Assembly: GCA_022616235.1 (NCBI GenBank)
Contig: JAKEFC010000128.1
Location: 1 to 33,365 of the forward strand
Source: Planctomycetota bacterium
GTDB taxonomy: Bacteria; Planctomycetota; UBA8108; UBA1146; JAKEFC01
Length of the DNA: 33,365 nt
Direction of reading: 5' to 3'
The notes beneath the pieces are model-generated. The model searched no databases, was not told the origin of the DNA, and worked only from the letters and a program-made list of their open reading frames with translations. The position numbers and the translations under genes are program-made. The stretch's first letter is position 1, and the number at the start of each line of letters is the position of its first letter. Shown here one piece after another: positions 23,725-31,880 of the stretch.

Positions 23725-25026
23725 CTATGCGCCGTCCAAGAAGTAATCCCGCGTGCCGAGCGCTTCGACCGCGTTCGCGATGCGACGGAGGCCGTTCCGA
23801 TAGGCGGCGGCGCGCAGCGTGATCCGCTCCCGCTGGGCGAGCTGCCACATCTCCGCGAAGGCGGCGGTGATCTTGTCCTTGAGGCGCGCTCGCACCTCGT
23901 CGAGGGTCCACGAGTAGCCTTGCAGGTTCTGGACCCACTCGAAATAGCTCACGGTGACGCCCCCCGCGTTGCAGAGCACGTCCGGGAGCACGGGAATTCC
24001 GCGGCGGTTCAGCACTTCGTCGCCGCTCGACGTCACCGGTCCATTCGCCACTTCGACGATGTGCCGCGCCCGGATCGACCCCGCGTTCTGCGCGGTGATC
24101 ACTGCTTCGAGCGCCGCCGGGATGAGAATGTCCACGTCGAGCGCGAGCAGTTCCTCGTTGGAGATCTGGCGCACGACGGTGCCCTTCGCGCCCGCGCGCG
24201 GCGGCGCCCCCTCGAGGCAGCCGCTCTCCTGCTTCACGGTGTTCGCGCTCTCCACGTCGAGCCCCGCTTCCGCGTAGACTCCGCCGTTCGAATCGCTGAG
24301 CGCGACGATTCGATAACCTTGCTCTTCGAGGAATTTCGCGACGAAGTACCCCGCGTTGCCGAAACCCTGCACCGCGACGCTGGTCTTCGCGCGGTCGAGT
24401 CCCTTGCGGGTCGCCAACTCCTCGATGCAGAGGAACGCCCCGCGCCCCGTCGCTTCCGCGCGCCCGAGGCTGCCGCCGAGGCTGATCGGCTTCCCCGTGA
24501 TGACGCCGGGCTTCTTCGCTTTCAGGATCGAAGAATACTCGTCCATCATCCAGCCCATGATGCGCTCGTTCGTGTACACGTCCGGCGCCGGGATGTCCAC
24601 GTCGGGACCGATGAACTCCGACATCGCGCGAATATAGGCGCGGGAGAGGCGCTCCAGCTCGAGGCGCGAGAGCTTCTTCGGGTCGACCGTCACTCCCCCT
24701 TTCGCGCCCCCGTAGGGGATCCCGACCACCGCGCACTTGATCGTCATCCAGAGCGCGAGCGCCTGCACTTCTTCGAGAGTCACTCCTGGATGGAAACGGA
24801 TGCCGCCCTTGGTCGGCCCGAGCGCATCGTTGTAGCGACAGCGATAGCCGACGAAGTATTGCGTCGATCCATCATCCATGCGCACGCGCAAGGACGCGGT
24901 CAACGTCTCCATCGGATGCGCGAGCGCTCCCATCACCTCCGAGCCGATGCCGGCGTCGTTCGCGATCTGCGAAAGGCGCGCCAGCGCATCCTGGAACACG
25001 TCCTGTTCCCCCGCCTTCACCGTCAC
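23725..25026 (-). CDS. Glu/Leu/Phe/Val dehydrogenase (glutamate dehydrogenase)
   Basis: 433 aa. The enzyme interconverts glutamate and 2-oxoglutarate plus ammonia with NAD(P). Motifs: GYRCRYNDALGPTKGGIRFHPGVT (substrate lysine in KGGIR), MTIKCAVVGIPYGGAKGGV (catalytic lysine region), PAPDVYTNERIMGWMMDEYS, and the dinucleotide fold VAVQGFGNAGYFVAKFL followed by ALSDSNGGVY. NGPVTSSGDEVLNRRGIPVLPDVLCNAGG is also characteristic. The length is that of hexameric GdhA/GudB-type enzymes; cofactor choice is uncertain, though Asp at the end of the second strand favours NAD. The GTG start at 25026 has a strong GAGGAGG. It is divergent from the desaturase. Confidence 0.92.
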   Translation of the reverse strand: MTVKAGEQDVFQDALARLSQIANDAGIGSEVMGALAHPMETLTASLRVRMDDGSTQYFVGYRCRYNDALGPTKGGIRFHPGVTLEEVQALALWMTIKCAVVGIPYGGAKGGVTVDPKKLSRLELERLSRAYIRAMSEFIGPDVDIPAPDVYTNERIMGWMMDEYSSILKAKKPGVITGKPISLGGSLGRAEATGRGAFLCIEELATRKGLDRAKTSVAVQGFGNAGYFVAKFLEEQGYRIVALSDSNGGVYAEAGLDVESANTVKQESGCLEGAPPRAGAKGTVVRQISNEELLALDVDILIPAALEAVITAQNAGSIRARHIVEVANGPVTSSGDEVLNRRGIPVLPDVLCNAGGVTVSYFEWVQNLQGYSWTLDEVRARLKDKITAAFAEMWQLAQRERITLRAAAYRNGLRRIANAVEALGTRDYFLDGA

Positions 25027-25123
25027 GCTGCCTCCTCGTTCGCTGGTTCGATCGCGTCGTTCGCTCGGATGGCTCGCCCACGCGGCGGCGTCAAGTTACT
25101 CATGGATCAGAGATGCGGCAACC

Positions 25124-25131
25124 GTTATACT
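25124..25131. promoter_or_regulatory. Overlapping -10-like boxes on both strands
   Basis: Within the divergent gap the stretch GTTATACT reads TATACT on the plus strand (25126-25131, towards the desaturase) and TATAAC on the minus strand (25129-25124, towards glutamate dehydrogenase). Neither has a convincing -35 box. It is one of few AT-rich points in the gap. Confidence 0.3.
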
Positions 25132-25205
25132 GTCAGGGCCGCGATCGCGCCCCCTCGGAGACGCAAATCGGTCGACACCTCTCAGATTTCGGAAGGCGAT
25201 ACGAT

Positions 25206-26393
25206 TTGACAATCGACCGTGCCGCCATACTCTCGGCGCCTGCCGACGCCGAGACGCCGCGCGACGACATCGTCTACCCTTCCACGATCCCATTCTTGCT
25301 CGAACACCTCGCCTGCTTCGCAGTGTTCTGGACGGGCGCCACGCTCCGCGACTGGATCATCTGCGCGGCGCTCTACGTGCTCCGCATGTTCGCGGTTACC
25401 GCGGGACACCACCGCTACTTCTCGCACCGCACGTTTCGGACGAGCCGCGTCGGGCAGTTCTTGCTCGCGGTTTGCTGCCAGACCTCCGTGCAGCGGGGCA
25501 TTCTCTGGTGGGCCGCGAAGCATCGCGCGCACCACAAGTACTCCGACACCGTGCTCGACGTCCATTCGCCGCGTCTCCGCGGCTTCTGGTACGCGCACTT
25601 CGGTTGGATCTTCGCCGAGCGCGAAGGGCAAGCGGACTACAGCTTGGTCGCCGACTTCGCGCGCTTTCCCGAGATCGTCTGGATCGACCGGCAGCGCTAT
25701 CTCCCCGGAATCCTGCTCGGATTCGCAGTCTGGCTCTACGCCGGCTGGTCCGGGGTCGTCGTCGGATTCTTGCTCAGCACCGTGCTCGTGCAGCACTGCA
25801 CCTTCATGATCAACTCGCTCGCGCACGTGCGCGGCTCCCAGCGCTACGTGACCGGCGACGACTCGCGCAACAACTGGCTGCTCGCCTTGCTCACGGGGGG
25901 CGAAGGTTGGCACAACAACCACCACCACTATCAGACTTCTACGCGCCAAGGCTTCTACTGGTGGGAGATCGACCTCACCTACTACGCGCTTCGCCTGCTC
26001 GCCATCTGCGGCCTCGTATGGGACCTGCGCTCGCCGCCCGCGGAAGTCGTCGCGGGCGAGCGGCCGCTCGGAGCGCCGGTCGTCGACAAGAGCGCGCGCC
26101 GCCTCGTCGCGAGCCTCCCGATCGAGAGCATCGCGCGCCAGATCCGCGAGGCGTGGAATCACACCCCGAGCCTCGCCGACTTGCGGAAGCTCACCGCCAC
26201 CAAGTGGAGCGACGCCCACGCGATCCTCGCCAAGGTTTCCATGCCCGCGCTCCCGAGCCTCGAGGAGTTGCGCGCGCGCGCGCGCGAGCTGTTCGCGCAC
26301 ACGCGCTGCCTCGATCGCATTGCGGAGCGCGCCCGCGAGCTGCTCGTGGAAGCGGTCTCTGCACACCTGCTCGCGGAGCCGCTCACCGCGTGA
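25206..26393 (+). CDS. Acyl-CoA (delta-9 type) fatty acid desaturase
   Basis: 395 aa. These di-iron membrane enzymes introduce a cis double bond into fatty acyl-CoA using oxygen. Three His boxes are intact: HHRYFSH at 68-74, HRAHH at 106-110 and HNNHH at 236-240, with four to six membrane helices (about 30-60, 85-95, 165-200, 258-270). Residues after about 280 form a charged, helical C-terminal tail of more than 100 residues (SLEELRARARELF) that typical members lack. I prefer the TTG at 25206, with GGAAGG upstream; an in-frame ATG at 25113 lies before the -10-like box and its segment has weak third-position GC bias. The 3' end overlaps the convergent dctM by 11 bp. Confidence 0.88.
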   Translation: MTIDRAAILSAPADAETPRDDIVYPSTIPFLLEHLACFAVFWTGATLRDWIICAALYVLRMFAVTAGHHRYFSHRTFRTSRVGQFLLAVCCQTSVQRGILWWAAKHRAHHKYSDTVLDVHSPRLRGFWYAHFGWIFAEREGQADYSLVADFARFPEIVWIDRQRYLPGILLGFAVWLYAGWSGVVVGFLLSTVLVQHCTFMINSLAHVRGSQRYVTGDDSRNNWLLALLTGGEGWHNNHHHYQTSTRQGFYWWEIDLTYYALRLLAICGLVWDLRSPPAEVVAGERPLGAPVVDKSARRLVASLPIESIARQIREAWNHTPSLADLRKLTATKWSDAHAILAKVSMPALPSLEELRARARELFAHTRCLDRIAERARELLVEAVSAHLLAEPLTA

Positions 26394-27636
26394 GCCAACA
26401 GAGGGTGAGCTGCGGCGCGTAGGTGATCGCGAAGAGGGCGAGGACCATCACCGCGCAAAACGGCAGCGCCGCGCGGTAGAGCATCAGCACCGGCTTGTCG
26501 AATCGCACGCTCGCGATGAAGAGGTTGAGCCCCACCGGCGGCGTCGCGTAGCCGATCGCCATGTTGATCAGGAAGACCACGCCGAGGTGGATCGGATCGA
26601 CCTCGTAGCGCTCGGCGAGGGGCAAGAGCATGGGCACGATGAGGATGATCGCAGAGAAGATGTCGAGCACGCAGCCGAGTCCGAGCAGGAAGAGGTTCAG
26701 CGCCAAGAGGAACGCCGCCTTGCTCGTCATCAGGTCGCGCACCTGCTCGAAGAGCCGCTGCGGCAATTCGGCGTCGATCACGTAGCTCGTGACCGCCAAC
26801 GTCATCCCGAGGATGATCAAGACGCCGCCGACCGTGACCGCGCACTCGCGCGCGATCGAAGGCACGCGCGAGATCTTCACTTCCCGGTAGATCGCGATCT
26901 CGACGACCGTCACGTAGAGAGCTGCTACGACCGCGGCTTCGCTCACCGAGATCATGCCGGTGTAGATCCCGCCGATCACGAGGAACGGGAGCGGCACCTC
27001 CCAAATCGCCTCGCGCAGCGCTCCGCCGATCTCCGCGATGGAGAAGCGGTCCCCGCGCATGCCGAGCCGGTAGCTCCGAAAGAGCGCGTAGCCGCTCAGC
27101 GCCGCGAGGACGAGGACGCCGGGCAGAGCGCCGCCGCGAAAGAGGTCTTCGATGGGCGCTTCCGACACCACGCCGTACAGGATGACCGGCAGCCCCGGGG
27201 GAAAGACCAGCCCCACCGTGCCGCCCGCAGTCACGATGCCGAGCGCGAACTTCTCCGAGTAGCCGTGGGCGACGAGCGCGGGGACTAGGAGCCCGCCGGC
27301 GGCGACGATCGTCACGCCGGAAGCCCCGGTCATCGCGGTGACGACCGCGCAGGTCCAGATCGCGACGACGGAGAGCCCGCCGGGAAGCCAGCCCAAGAAC
27401 GCGTTCGAGACGCGGAGCAGGCGCCGCGGCGCGGCGCTGTCGGCGAGCAGGTAGCCGGCGAACGCGAAGAGCGGGAGCGTCGTGAGGAGCGGAGTCTCCG
27501 CGATCTGATAGAAGGAGATCACGATTCCTTGGAGGTCGCCCCCTTGCGGCGCCTGCGCGAAGATCGCGCTGAGCGCCATGACTGCGAAGAGCGGCACTCC
27601 GGCGAGGGTGAGCGCCAGGACGATGATCCAGCTCAT
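26383..27636 (-). CDS. dctM: TRAP transporter large permease (DctM-type)
   Basis: 417 aa. The large membrane subunit forms the sodium-driven elevator of a TRAP importer. It has about 12 helices with features typical of the family: FAFAGYLLADSAAPRRLLRVSNAFLGWLPGGL near 57-88, TGASGVTIVAAGGLLVPAL, GTVGLVFPPGLPVILYGV (the first half of the paired substrate/sodium hairpin), GCVLDIFSAIILIVPMLLPLA and INMAIGYATPPVGLNLFIAS in the second half. The start ATG at 27636 overlaps the dctQ stop as ATGA, so translation is coupled. It is the last gene of the tatT-dctP-dctQ-dctM operon. Confidence 0.94.
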   Translation of the reverse strand: MSWIIVLALTLAGVPLFAVMALSAIFAQAPQGGDLQGIVISFYQIAETPLLTTLPLFAFAGYLLADSAAPRRLLRVSNAFLGWLPGGLSVVAIWTCAVVTAMTGASGVTIVAAGGLLVPALVAHGYSEKFALGIVTAGGTVGLVFPPGLPVILYGVVSEAPIEDLFRGGALPGVLVLAALSGYALFRSYRLGMRGDRFSIAEIGGALREAIWEVPLPFLVIGGIYTGMISVSEAAVVAALYVTVVEIAIYREVKISRVPSIARECAVTVGGVLIILGMTLAVTSYVIDAELPQRLFEQVRDLMTSKAAFLLALNLFLLGLGCVLDIFSAIILIVPMLLPLAERYEVDPIHLGVVFLINMAIGYATPPVGLNLFIASVRFDKPVLMLYRAALPFCAVMVLALFAITYAPQLTLCWLTR

Positions 27637-28160
27637 GCGGCGCCGTCCCCGCGCGGGCGGCGAAACGCCGCGCCGCCTTCGACGGCCGCCGCGGCGAAGA
27701 GCCGGAGCGCGACGAGCGCGATCCCCACGGGGATGACCATCATGAAGCAATACCTGGGGATCGCAAACGCCAGCGGCGCCTGGCCGGAGGCGAAGGCGGC
27801 CTCCGCGACCACGAAGCGGTAGCTCGCGGGGAGGAGGCAGGCGGTGACGAAGCCCGCGACCAGCTCGCCCGCTGCGCGGAGCGCGAGGCGCTTTCGCTCC
27901 GACAACGCGTGTCCGACCGCATCGATGGAGATGTGCTTCCGGTCCCGCGTCGCCGCTCCCGCGCCGAACAGCGCGAGCCACAACACGATCTGCTGCGACA
28001 GCTCGCTCCCGCCGGGGAGCGCGAGAGCGGGCAGCCAGCGTCCGGCGATGGGGAGGAGCCCGAGCGCGAGGAGCAGGAAGAGCAACACGGCGAACAGGCA
28101 CTCTTCCGCGCGGAGCAGGATCGCGAGCACGCGGGACGCCCGGAAGCTCGCGCCGGTCAT
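27633..28160 (-). CDS. dctQ: TRAP transporter small permease (DctQ-type)
   Basis: 175 aa. The small membrane subunit partners DctM. Four membrane helices are visible (about 20-38, 52-68, 88-106 and 129-150). Family features include the hydrophobic pair around LPIAGRWLPAL, then SELSQQIVLWLALFGAGAATRDRKHISIDAV (the conserved E...W..F.GA......H...D pattern) and the end RYCFMMVIPVGIALVALRL. The ATG at 28160 overlaps the dctP stop codon as ATGA, and its own stop overlaps dctM the same way. Confidence 0.92.
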   Translation of the reverse strand: MTGASFRASRVLAILLRAEECLFAVLLFLLLALGLLPIAGRWLPALALPGGSELSQQIVLWLALFGAGAATRDRKHISIDAVGHALSERKRLALRAAGELVAGFVTACLLPASYRFVVAEAAFASGQAPLAFAIPRYCFMMVIPVGIALVALRLFAAAAVEGGAAFRRPRGDGAA

Positions 28161-29194
28161 GGGCGCGACTTTTCCTTTCGATAGGCTTCGATCAACCGAT
28201 ACACCTCCGCGCGCGCGGCCTCCGAGAAATCCTTGCCGGCCATCTTTTTGCCGACTTCGAGCGCCGCCCGCTGGAATTCGGCGTGGCTCGCGGCTTCGGG
28301 AGGCAGGGTCTTCACGCCGCCCTTCGCGAGCACTGAGAGCGCTTCCGCATTCTGCGCGCGCACCGCGCCGTTCAGCTCGGCGATCGAGCGCGCGAAGATC
28401 TCGCGCACGTTTTTCTGGAGTGCCGCCGGGATCCTCTCCCACTCCTTGCGGGAGATCACGACCATGCCGAAGCTGTACATGATGTTCAGATCGAGGCGGT
28501 ACTTCACGGCGCCGTGCCACTGCAGCGCCACGAGTCCCATGGGTGGGGAGAACACGGTCTCCACGAGCCCGGTCTCGAGCGCCGGGAGCACGTCGGCGAC
28601 GCCGATCGTGACGGGGGTCACTCTCAGCGTTTCGTAGAGATGGCGCGTCAGCAGGTCGTGCTGGATGAGCCAGGGCTTCGCCATGCGCAGCGCCTCGACG
28701 GAGGCGACTTCCTTCTTGGAGAAGAGATAAGCGAATCCGAGCCGCGGCCAGCCGACGACTTCGTAGCCGTTGTCCCGCGCTTGCTGCTCGAGGCGCGGGC
28801 ACACCTGCTCGAGCACGCGCTCCACTTCATCCTCGTTGTCGAACAAGAACGGGATGTGCAAGACGAGGCTGTCCGGACAGATCTCGGAGACGCCGGTGCC
28901 GATGAAGACGGCGCCGTGCAGTTGTCCGATGCGCATGCGGCGAAGGACCGTGCTGTCATCCCCTTGCACGCCTCCCGGATAGACCTTCAGCTCGACCTGT
29001 CCGGCGGTCTCCTTCACGAGGGCCGCGGCGATATCCTTGAGCGCTTTCCCCCAGACGCTGCGCTCCGGCGCTTGCGACGCCATCTTGATCTGGACCTTCG
29101 CGCCGCCGCTCTCCGCGCCCGTGAGCAGCAGCAAAAGGCCCAAGAACAAGAACGGCGGCTTCCCGCACGGCCGCAACGCTTGCCACTTCCGCAA
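28157..29194 (-). CDS. dctP: TRAP transporter substrate-binding protein (DctP-type)
   Basis: 345 aa. This periplasmic protein captures the substrate and delivers it to DctQM. Signal segment about 13-30 (PPFLFLGLLLLLTGA). Family motifs: IKMASQAPERSVWGKALKDIA, VYPGGVQGDDSTVLRRMRIGQLHGA and GVADVLPALETGLVETVFSPP. The hallmark ligand Arg of the family (in the LKGLKIRV block) aligns here with Trp175 in ALRMAKPWLIQHD, so the substrate is probably not a simple carboxylate. The first possible start is TTG at 29194, 29 bp after the tatT stop; a second TTG at 29176 is an alternative, and no ATG is available. It is the second gene of the operon headed by TatT. Confidence 0.9.
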   Translation of the reverse strand: MRKWQALRPCGKPPFLFLGLLLLLTGAESGGAKVQIKMASQAPERSVWGKALKDIAAALVKETAGQVELKVYPGGVQGDDSTVLRRMRIGQLHGAVFIGTGVSEICPDSLVLHIPFLFDNEDEVERVLEQVCPRLEQQARDNGYEVVGWPRLGFAYLFSKKEVASVEALRMAKPWLIQHDLLTRHLYETLRVTPVTIGVADVLPALETGLVETVFSPPMGLVALQWHGAVKYRLDLNIMYSFGMVVISRKEWERIPAALQKNVREIFARSIAELNGAVRAQNAEALSVLAKGGVKTLPPEAASHAEFQRAALEVGKKMAGKDFSEAARAEVYRLIEAYRKEKSRP

Positions 29195-29223
29195 CAGTCT
29201 CTCGCTTTCGAGTCGCCAGCAGA

Positions 29224-30093
29224 TCAGAACAGCTCGTCGCAGTGCGCCATCAACCAGAGAGCGCGCTCCCGCGCAAGCTCGTTCGAGAGGCGGTGCTCGG
29301 GATATCGCGCGATATCGACCGCGAGCGCTCCTTCGAGCGTCTCTACGAAGAATTCGCGATCGAGCGTCGCGCGCCCGTAGTACTCCGCGTAGAGTACCCT
29401 AGGAAATACGTTGCCGGAGCCCGCAAGTTCGATCGCGCGCAGGAAGTGCTCGCGGCTCAGCGGCAAGTCTTGGCCCGCTCCCTGCGGCTGGACCGCATAA
29501 TAGAGCCCGAACACGACGTGTCCGGCGCCGGCGCCGTAGGACTCGTCCAGGTCGAGGGCGCGCCGCATCACGGCGAGCGCGCGCGGCATCTCGGCGAGAG
29601 CGGCCATCGATTCCGAGTCCGCGATGATCCAGCCGAGCCACGCGGCCCCCGCCGCGTGCAGCGCGGGAACGTCCTCTTGCGAGAAGCGCTCCAAGGCCGC
29701 GCGAAACGCTTCCATGTCCGCGGCGAGCGCTTCGGCGAAGAACGCGCGCTTCGAGAGGGCGCGCAGCCCGTAGTCGCGCGCGCGCGCGTAGAGCTTCACG
29801 GCGCGCTCCGCATCCCGCTCGTCCGCGAGGAACGCCTGGCAGTAGCGGACGTAGGCGAGCGTCGCCGCGCACAGGAGACGCTCATCTTCGGGGTCGCTCT
29901 CGACCAGCGAATCGAGGAGCAGGAGATAGGCGGGGAGCGCCTCCCGCACGAGCGTGGGATCGGGGTGGCGGCGCAAACTCGCATCGAGCGCCTCGAACGC
30001 AGAAGTCGCCGAGCCCGCGATCGAGCATCCGCCCGCGCAGCAAACGGCGGCGCAGCCGAGGACGCAGGAGAGCAGGATCGTTCCCTTGCTCAT
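29224..30093 (-). CDS. tatT: TRAP transporter TatT-component family lipoprotein
   Basis: 289 aa. TatT proteins are helical TPR-like lipoproteins known from Treponema pallidum, where TatT associates with a DctP-type binding protein; a role with hydrophobic ligands has been proposed. The N-terminus MSKGTILLSCVLGCAAVCCAGGC is a signal with several Cys, the last a likely lipobox. The mature part consists of repeated helical pairs (YLLLLDSLVESDPEDERLLCAATLAYVRYCQAF, AVKLYARARDYGLRALSK, HVVFGLYYAVQPQGAG, SREHFLRAIELA) and ends in LARERALWLMAHCDELF. I chose the ATG at 30093 because the upstream extension encodes a Gln/Thr repeat rather than a signal and starts near the predicted transcription start. 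It heads the dctPQM operon. Confidence 0.85.
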   Translation of the reverse strand: MSKGTILLSCVLGCAAVCCAGGCSIAGSATSAFEALDASLRRHPDPTLVREALPAYLLLLDSLVESDPEDERLLCAATLAYVRYCQAFLADERDAERAVKLYARARDYGLRALSKRAFFAEALAADMEAFRAALERFSQEDVPALHAAGAAWLGWIIADSESMAALAEMPRALAVMRRALDLDESYGAGAGHVVFGLYYAVQPQGAGQDLPLSREHFLRAIELAGSGNVFPRVLYAEYYGRATLDREFFVETLEGALAVDIARYPEHRLSNELARERALWLMAHCDELF

Positions 30094-30094
30094 C

Positions 30095-30136
30095 GCTTGC
30101 ACTTGTGTTTGCGTCTGCGTCTGCGTTTGCGCTTGC
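30095..30136. repeat. Hexanucleotide repeat directly upstream of tatT
   Basis: Seven consecutive hexamers on the plus strand fit GYYTGC loosely: GCTTGC, ACTTGT, GTTTGC, GTCTGC, GTCTGC, GTTTGC, GCTTGC. They begin two bases upstream of the tatT ATG (30093, minus strand) and occupy most of the predicted leader between promoter and start. Confidence 0.8.
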
Positions 30137-30159
30137 CGCTTCCCATCCCGCATTGCGCC

Positions 30160-30188
30160 ACGATACGTGACGATGCGATCCTTGTCGA
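30160..30188 (-). promoter_or_regulatory. Sigma-70-like promoter for tatT-dctPQM
   Basis: On the minus strand TCGACA (30188-30183, five of six), a 17-bp spacer and TATCGT (30165-30160, four of six). Transcription would begin near 30153, about 60 bases before the tatT ATG, so the leader contains the hexanucleotide repeat. Confidence 0.5.
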
Positions 30189-30206
30189 TCCCGGCGGAAA
30201 GGCGCC

Positions 30207-30998
30207 ATGGCGACGTACGCGATCGGAGACATCCACGGCTGCATGCGCACGCTCGAGCGACTGCTCGAGCGGATACGCTTCGACGACGCGCGCGATCGAC
30301 TGTGGTTGACCGGCGACCTCGTGAATCGCGGCCCCGCTTCTCTCGCCGTCGTGCGCTGGGCGCGCGAGCGCGAGCGAAGCGTAACGTCGGTGCTCGGCAA
30401 CCACGACGTGCACCTCCTCGCCTGCGCGGAGGGATTGCGCGCGCTCCGCGCACAGGACACGCTCGCGGAGTTCCTTGCCGCGCCCGATCGGGCGGAGCTG
30501 CTCGCGTGGCTCCGCCGCCGGCCGCTCCTCCTCGCGGCGGAAAAACACAGCCTCGTACACGCCGGATTGCTCGCGGAGTGGGATCTCGATGCCGCGTGCG
30601 CGGCGGCGCGGCGCCTCGAAGAAGCGCTCGCCGGCGCGCGCTACGCGAGCGTGCTCGCGGAGTACTTCCGGCGGGACGGCGAGCCGTCGCCGCTCCGCAT
30701 GATGCTCAGGGTTTTTATCGCGCTTCGCACGGTGGACGCGCGCGGCGCTCCACGCGCGGGCTTCACCGGGCCGCTCGCGTCGCTCCCGCCGAACGAGCAC
30801 CCTTGGTTCTCGCTTCCCCATCGCCGCGACCCGGATTGGACGGTAATCTTCGGCCATTGGGCCGCGCTCGATCTGTATCGCGCCCCCGGTTATTGGGGGC
30901 TCGACACGGGTTGTGCGTGGGGCCGGTCGCTGACCGCGCTCGACGTCGAGCGGGGCGGCGTGATCCAGGAGCCATACGCCGACGGAGCCGGTCGTTGA
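30207..30998 (+). CDS. apaH: Symmetrical bis(5'-nucleosyl)-tetraphosphatase (ApaH)
   Basis: 263 aa. ApaH splits Ap4A into two ADP and can remove Np4 caps from RNA in E. coli. Metallophosphatase motifs are all present: GDIHG at 7-11, GDLVNRG at 36-42, GNHD at 64-67, KHSLVHAGL near 112-120, FGHWA near 216-220 and the family signature GYWGLDTGCAWG. The length is close to the E. coli enzyme (280 aa). The ATG at 30207 has GGAAAGG upstream. It is divergent from tatT, and its stop overlaps the TTG start of the next gene by four bases (TTGA), suggesting coupled translation. Confidence 0.95.
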   Translation: MATYAIGDIHGCMRTLERLLERIRFDDARDRLWLTGDLVNRGPASLAVVRWARERERSVTSVLGNHDVHLLACAEGLRALRAQDTLAEFLAAPDRAELLAWLRRRPLLLAAEKHSLVHAGLLAEWDLDAACAAARRLEEALAGARYASVLAEYFRRDGEPSPLRMMLRVFIALRTVDARGAPRAGFTGPLASLPPNEHPWFSLPHRRDPDWTVIFGHWAALDLYRAPGYWGLDTGCAWGRSLTALDVERGGVIQEPYADGAGR

Positions 30999-31876
30999 AA
31001 CACGCGCCGCGCGAGGAGAGCTGGGAGCGCTACTTGCGCGCCGCGCTGACCGCGTGCCGCCGCGCCGGCGAGATCGAGCGTCGCTATTTTCGCGCGCACG
31101 ACCTCGAGGTGAGCCACAAGCGCGATTCCTCTCCCGTGACTCCCGCCGATCGCGCCGCGGAGGAGGCGATTCGCGAGACGCTGAGAGCGGCGACGCCGGA
31201 GTTCGGGCTCGTCGGAGAGGAATTCGGCGAAGAAGGGGATCGGCGCGATCGCTGGATCATCGACCCGCTCGACGGCACGAAGAACTTCGTCGCGGGCCTC
31301 CCCTACTTCGCGGTCCTGATCGCGCTGGAGCTAGATGGCGAAGTGTTCCTCGGGGTCGTTCACGCTCCTCTGCTCGGCCCGGGGCACGGCGCGATCGCGG
31401 TCCCCGCCGCGGCGGACGGCGCGCTCGCCGGAGAAACTTGGTGGGGCGTGCGCGGACAGGGCGCGTTCGGCGGCACGGGGACGGTGCGCCCGAATTGCGA
31501 GGCGCGGCGCCTGCGCGTGAGCGCGGTGGACGGCATCGAGCGGGCGTTCATCGCGCACGGCGGCTTGAAGATCTTCCATTCGCGCGGCTACTGGCCTGCG
31601 TTCACGGAGCTGGTCGCGAGAGCGAGCCGCACGCGCGGCTTCGGCGATTGGTGGGGACACATCCTCGTCGCGGAAGGGATCTGCGATGCGATGGTCGACC
31701 CGCGCGTCGCGCTGCACGACATCGCCGCCATCAAGCCGATCGTGGAGGAAGCGGGGGGCGCCGTCTCGGTGCCGGCGCGCTCGCCGTTCGTGCCCGGCTT
31801 CCACGACGCGGCGATCACGTCGAACTTGCTCCTCCACGATGCGCTCCGCAGGCACTTCGGCTTCGACGCGCCTTAG
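30995..31876 (+). CDS. Inositol-monophosphatase family enzyme, probably histidinol-phosphatase (HisN type)
   Basis: 293 aa. The family removes phosphate from small sugar or amino-alcohol phosphates using Mg ions. Metal-site motifs are intact: GEEFGEE at 74-80, IIDPLDGTKNF at 88-98 and, in the last third, MVDPRVALHDIAAIKPIVEEAGG with Asp242 (His precedes it where Trp is common). The block GFGDWWGHILVAEGICDAMVDP is typical of HisN-type histidinol-phosphatases, but substrate choice among family members cannot be proved by sequence and no other his gene is nearby. The start is a TTG at 30995 overlapping the apaH stop, with GGAG nine bases upstream; no in-frame ATG precedes the conserved part. It converges on glgP with a 4-bp gap. 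Confidence 0.85.
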   Translation: MKHAPREESWERYLRAALTACRRAGEIERRYFRAHDLEVSHKRDSSPVTPADRAAEEAIRETLRAATPEFGLVGEEFGEEGDRRDRWIIDPLDGTKNFVAGLPYFAVLIALELDGEVFLGVVHAPLLGPGHGAIAVPAAADGALAGETWWGVRGQGAFGGTGTVRPNCEARRLRVSAVDGIERAFIAHGGLKIFHSRGYWPAFTELVARASRTRGFGDWWGHILVAEGICDAMVDPRVALHDIAAIKPIVEEAGGAVSVPARSPFVPGFHDAAITSNLLLHDALRRHFGFDAP

Positions 31877-31880
31877 AGGC

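Noticed and set aside
25113-25205. ATG at 25113 as the desaturase start
   Set aside because: The added 31 codons have weak third-position GC bias and no clear SD, and a -10-like box lies inside them. The TTG at 25206 has a good SD. Uncertainty remains.
22789-25209. Plus-strand open frame of about 806 codons
   Set aside because: It crosses the YceI gene and the antisense of glutamate dehydrogenase and has shadow-type composition. The real genes in other frames explain it.
30094-30153. Upstream ATG at 30153 as the tatT start
   Set aside because: It would place a Gln-Thr repeat before the signal sequence, and the predicted transcription start falls at about the same base. The ATG at 30093 gives a proper lipoprotein signal.
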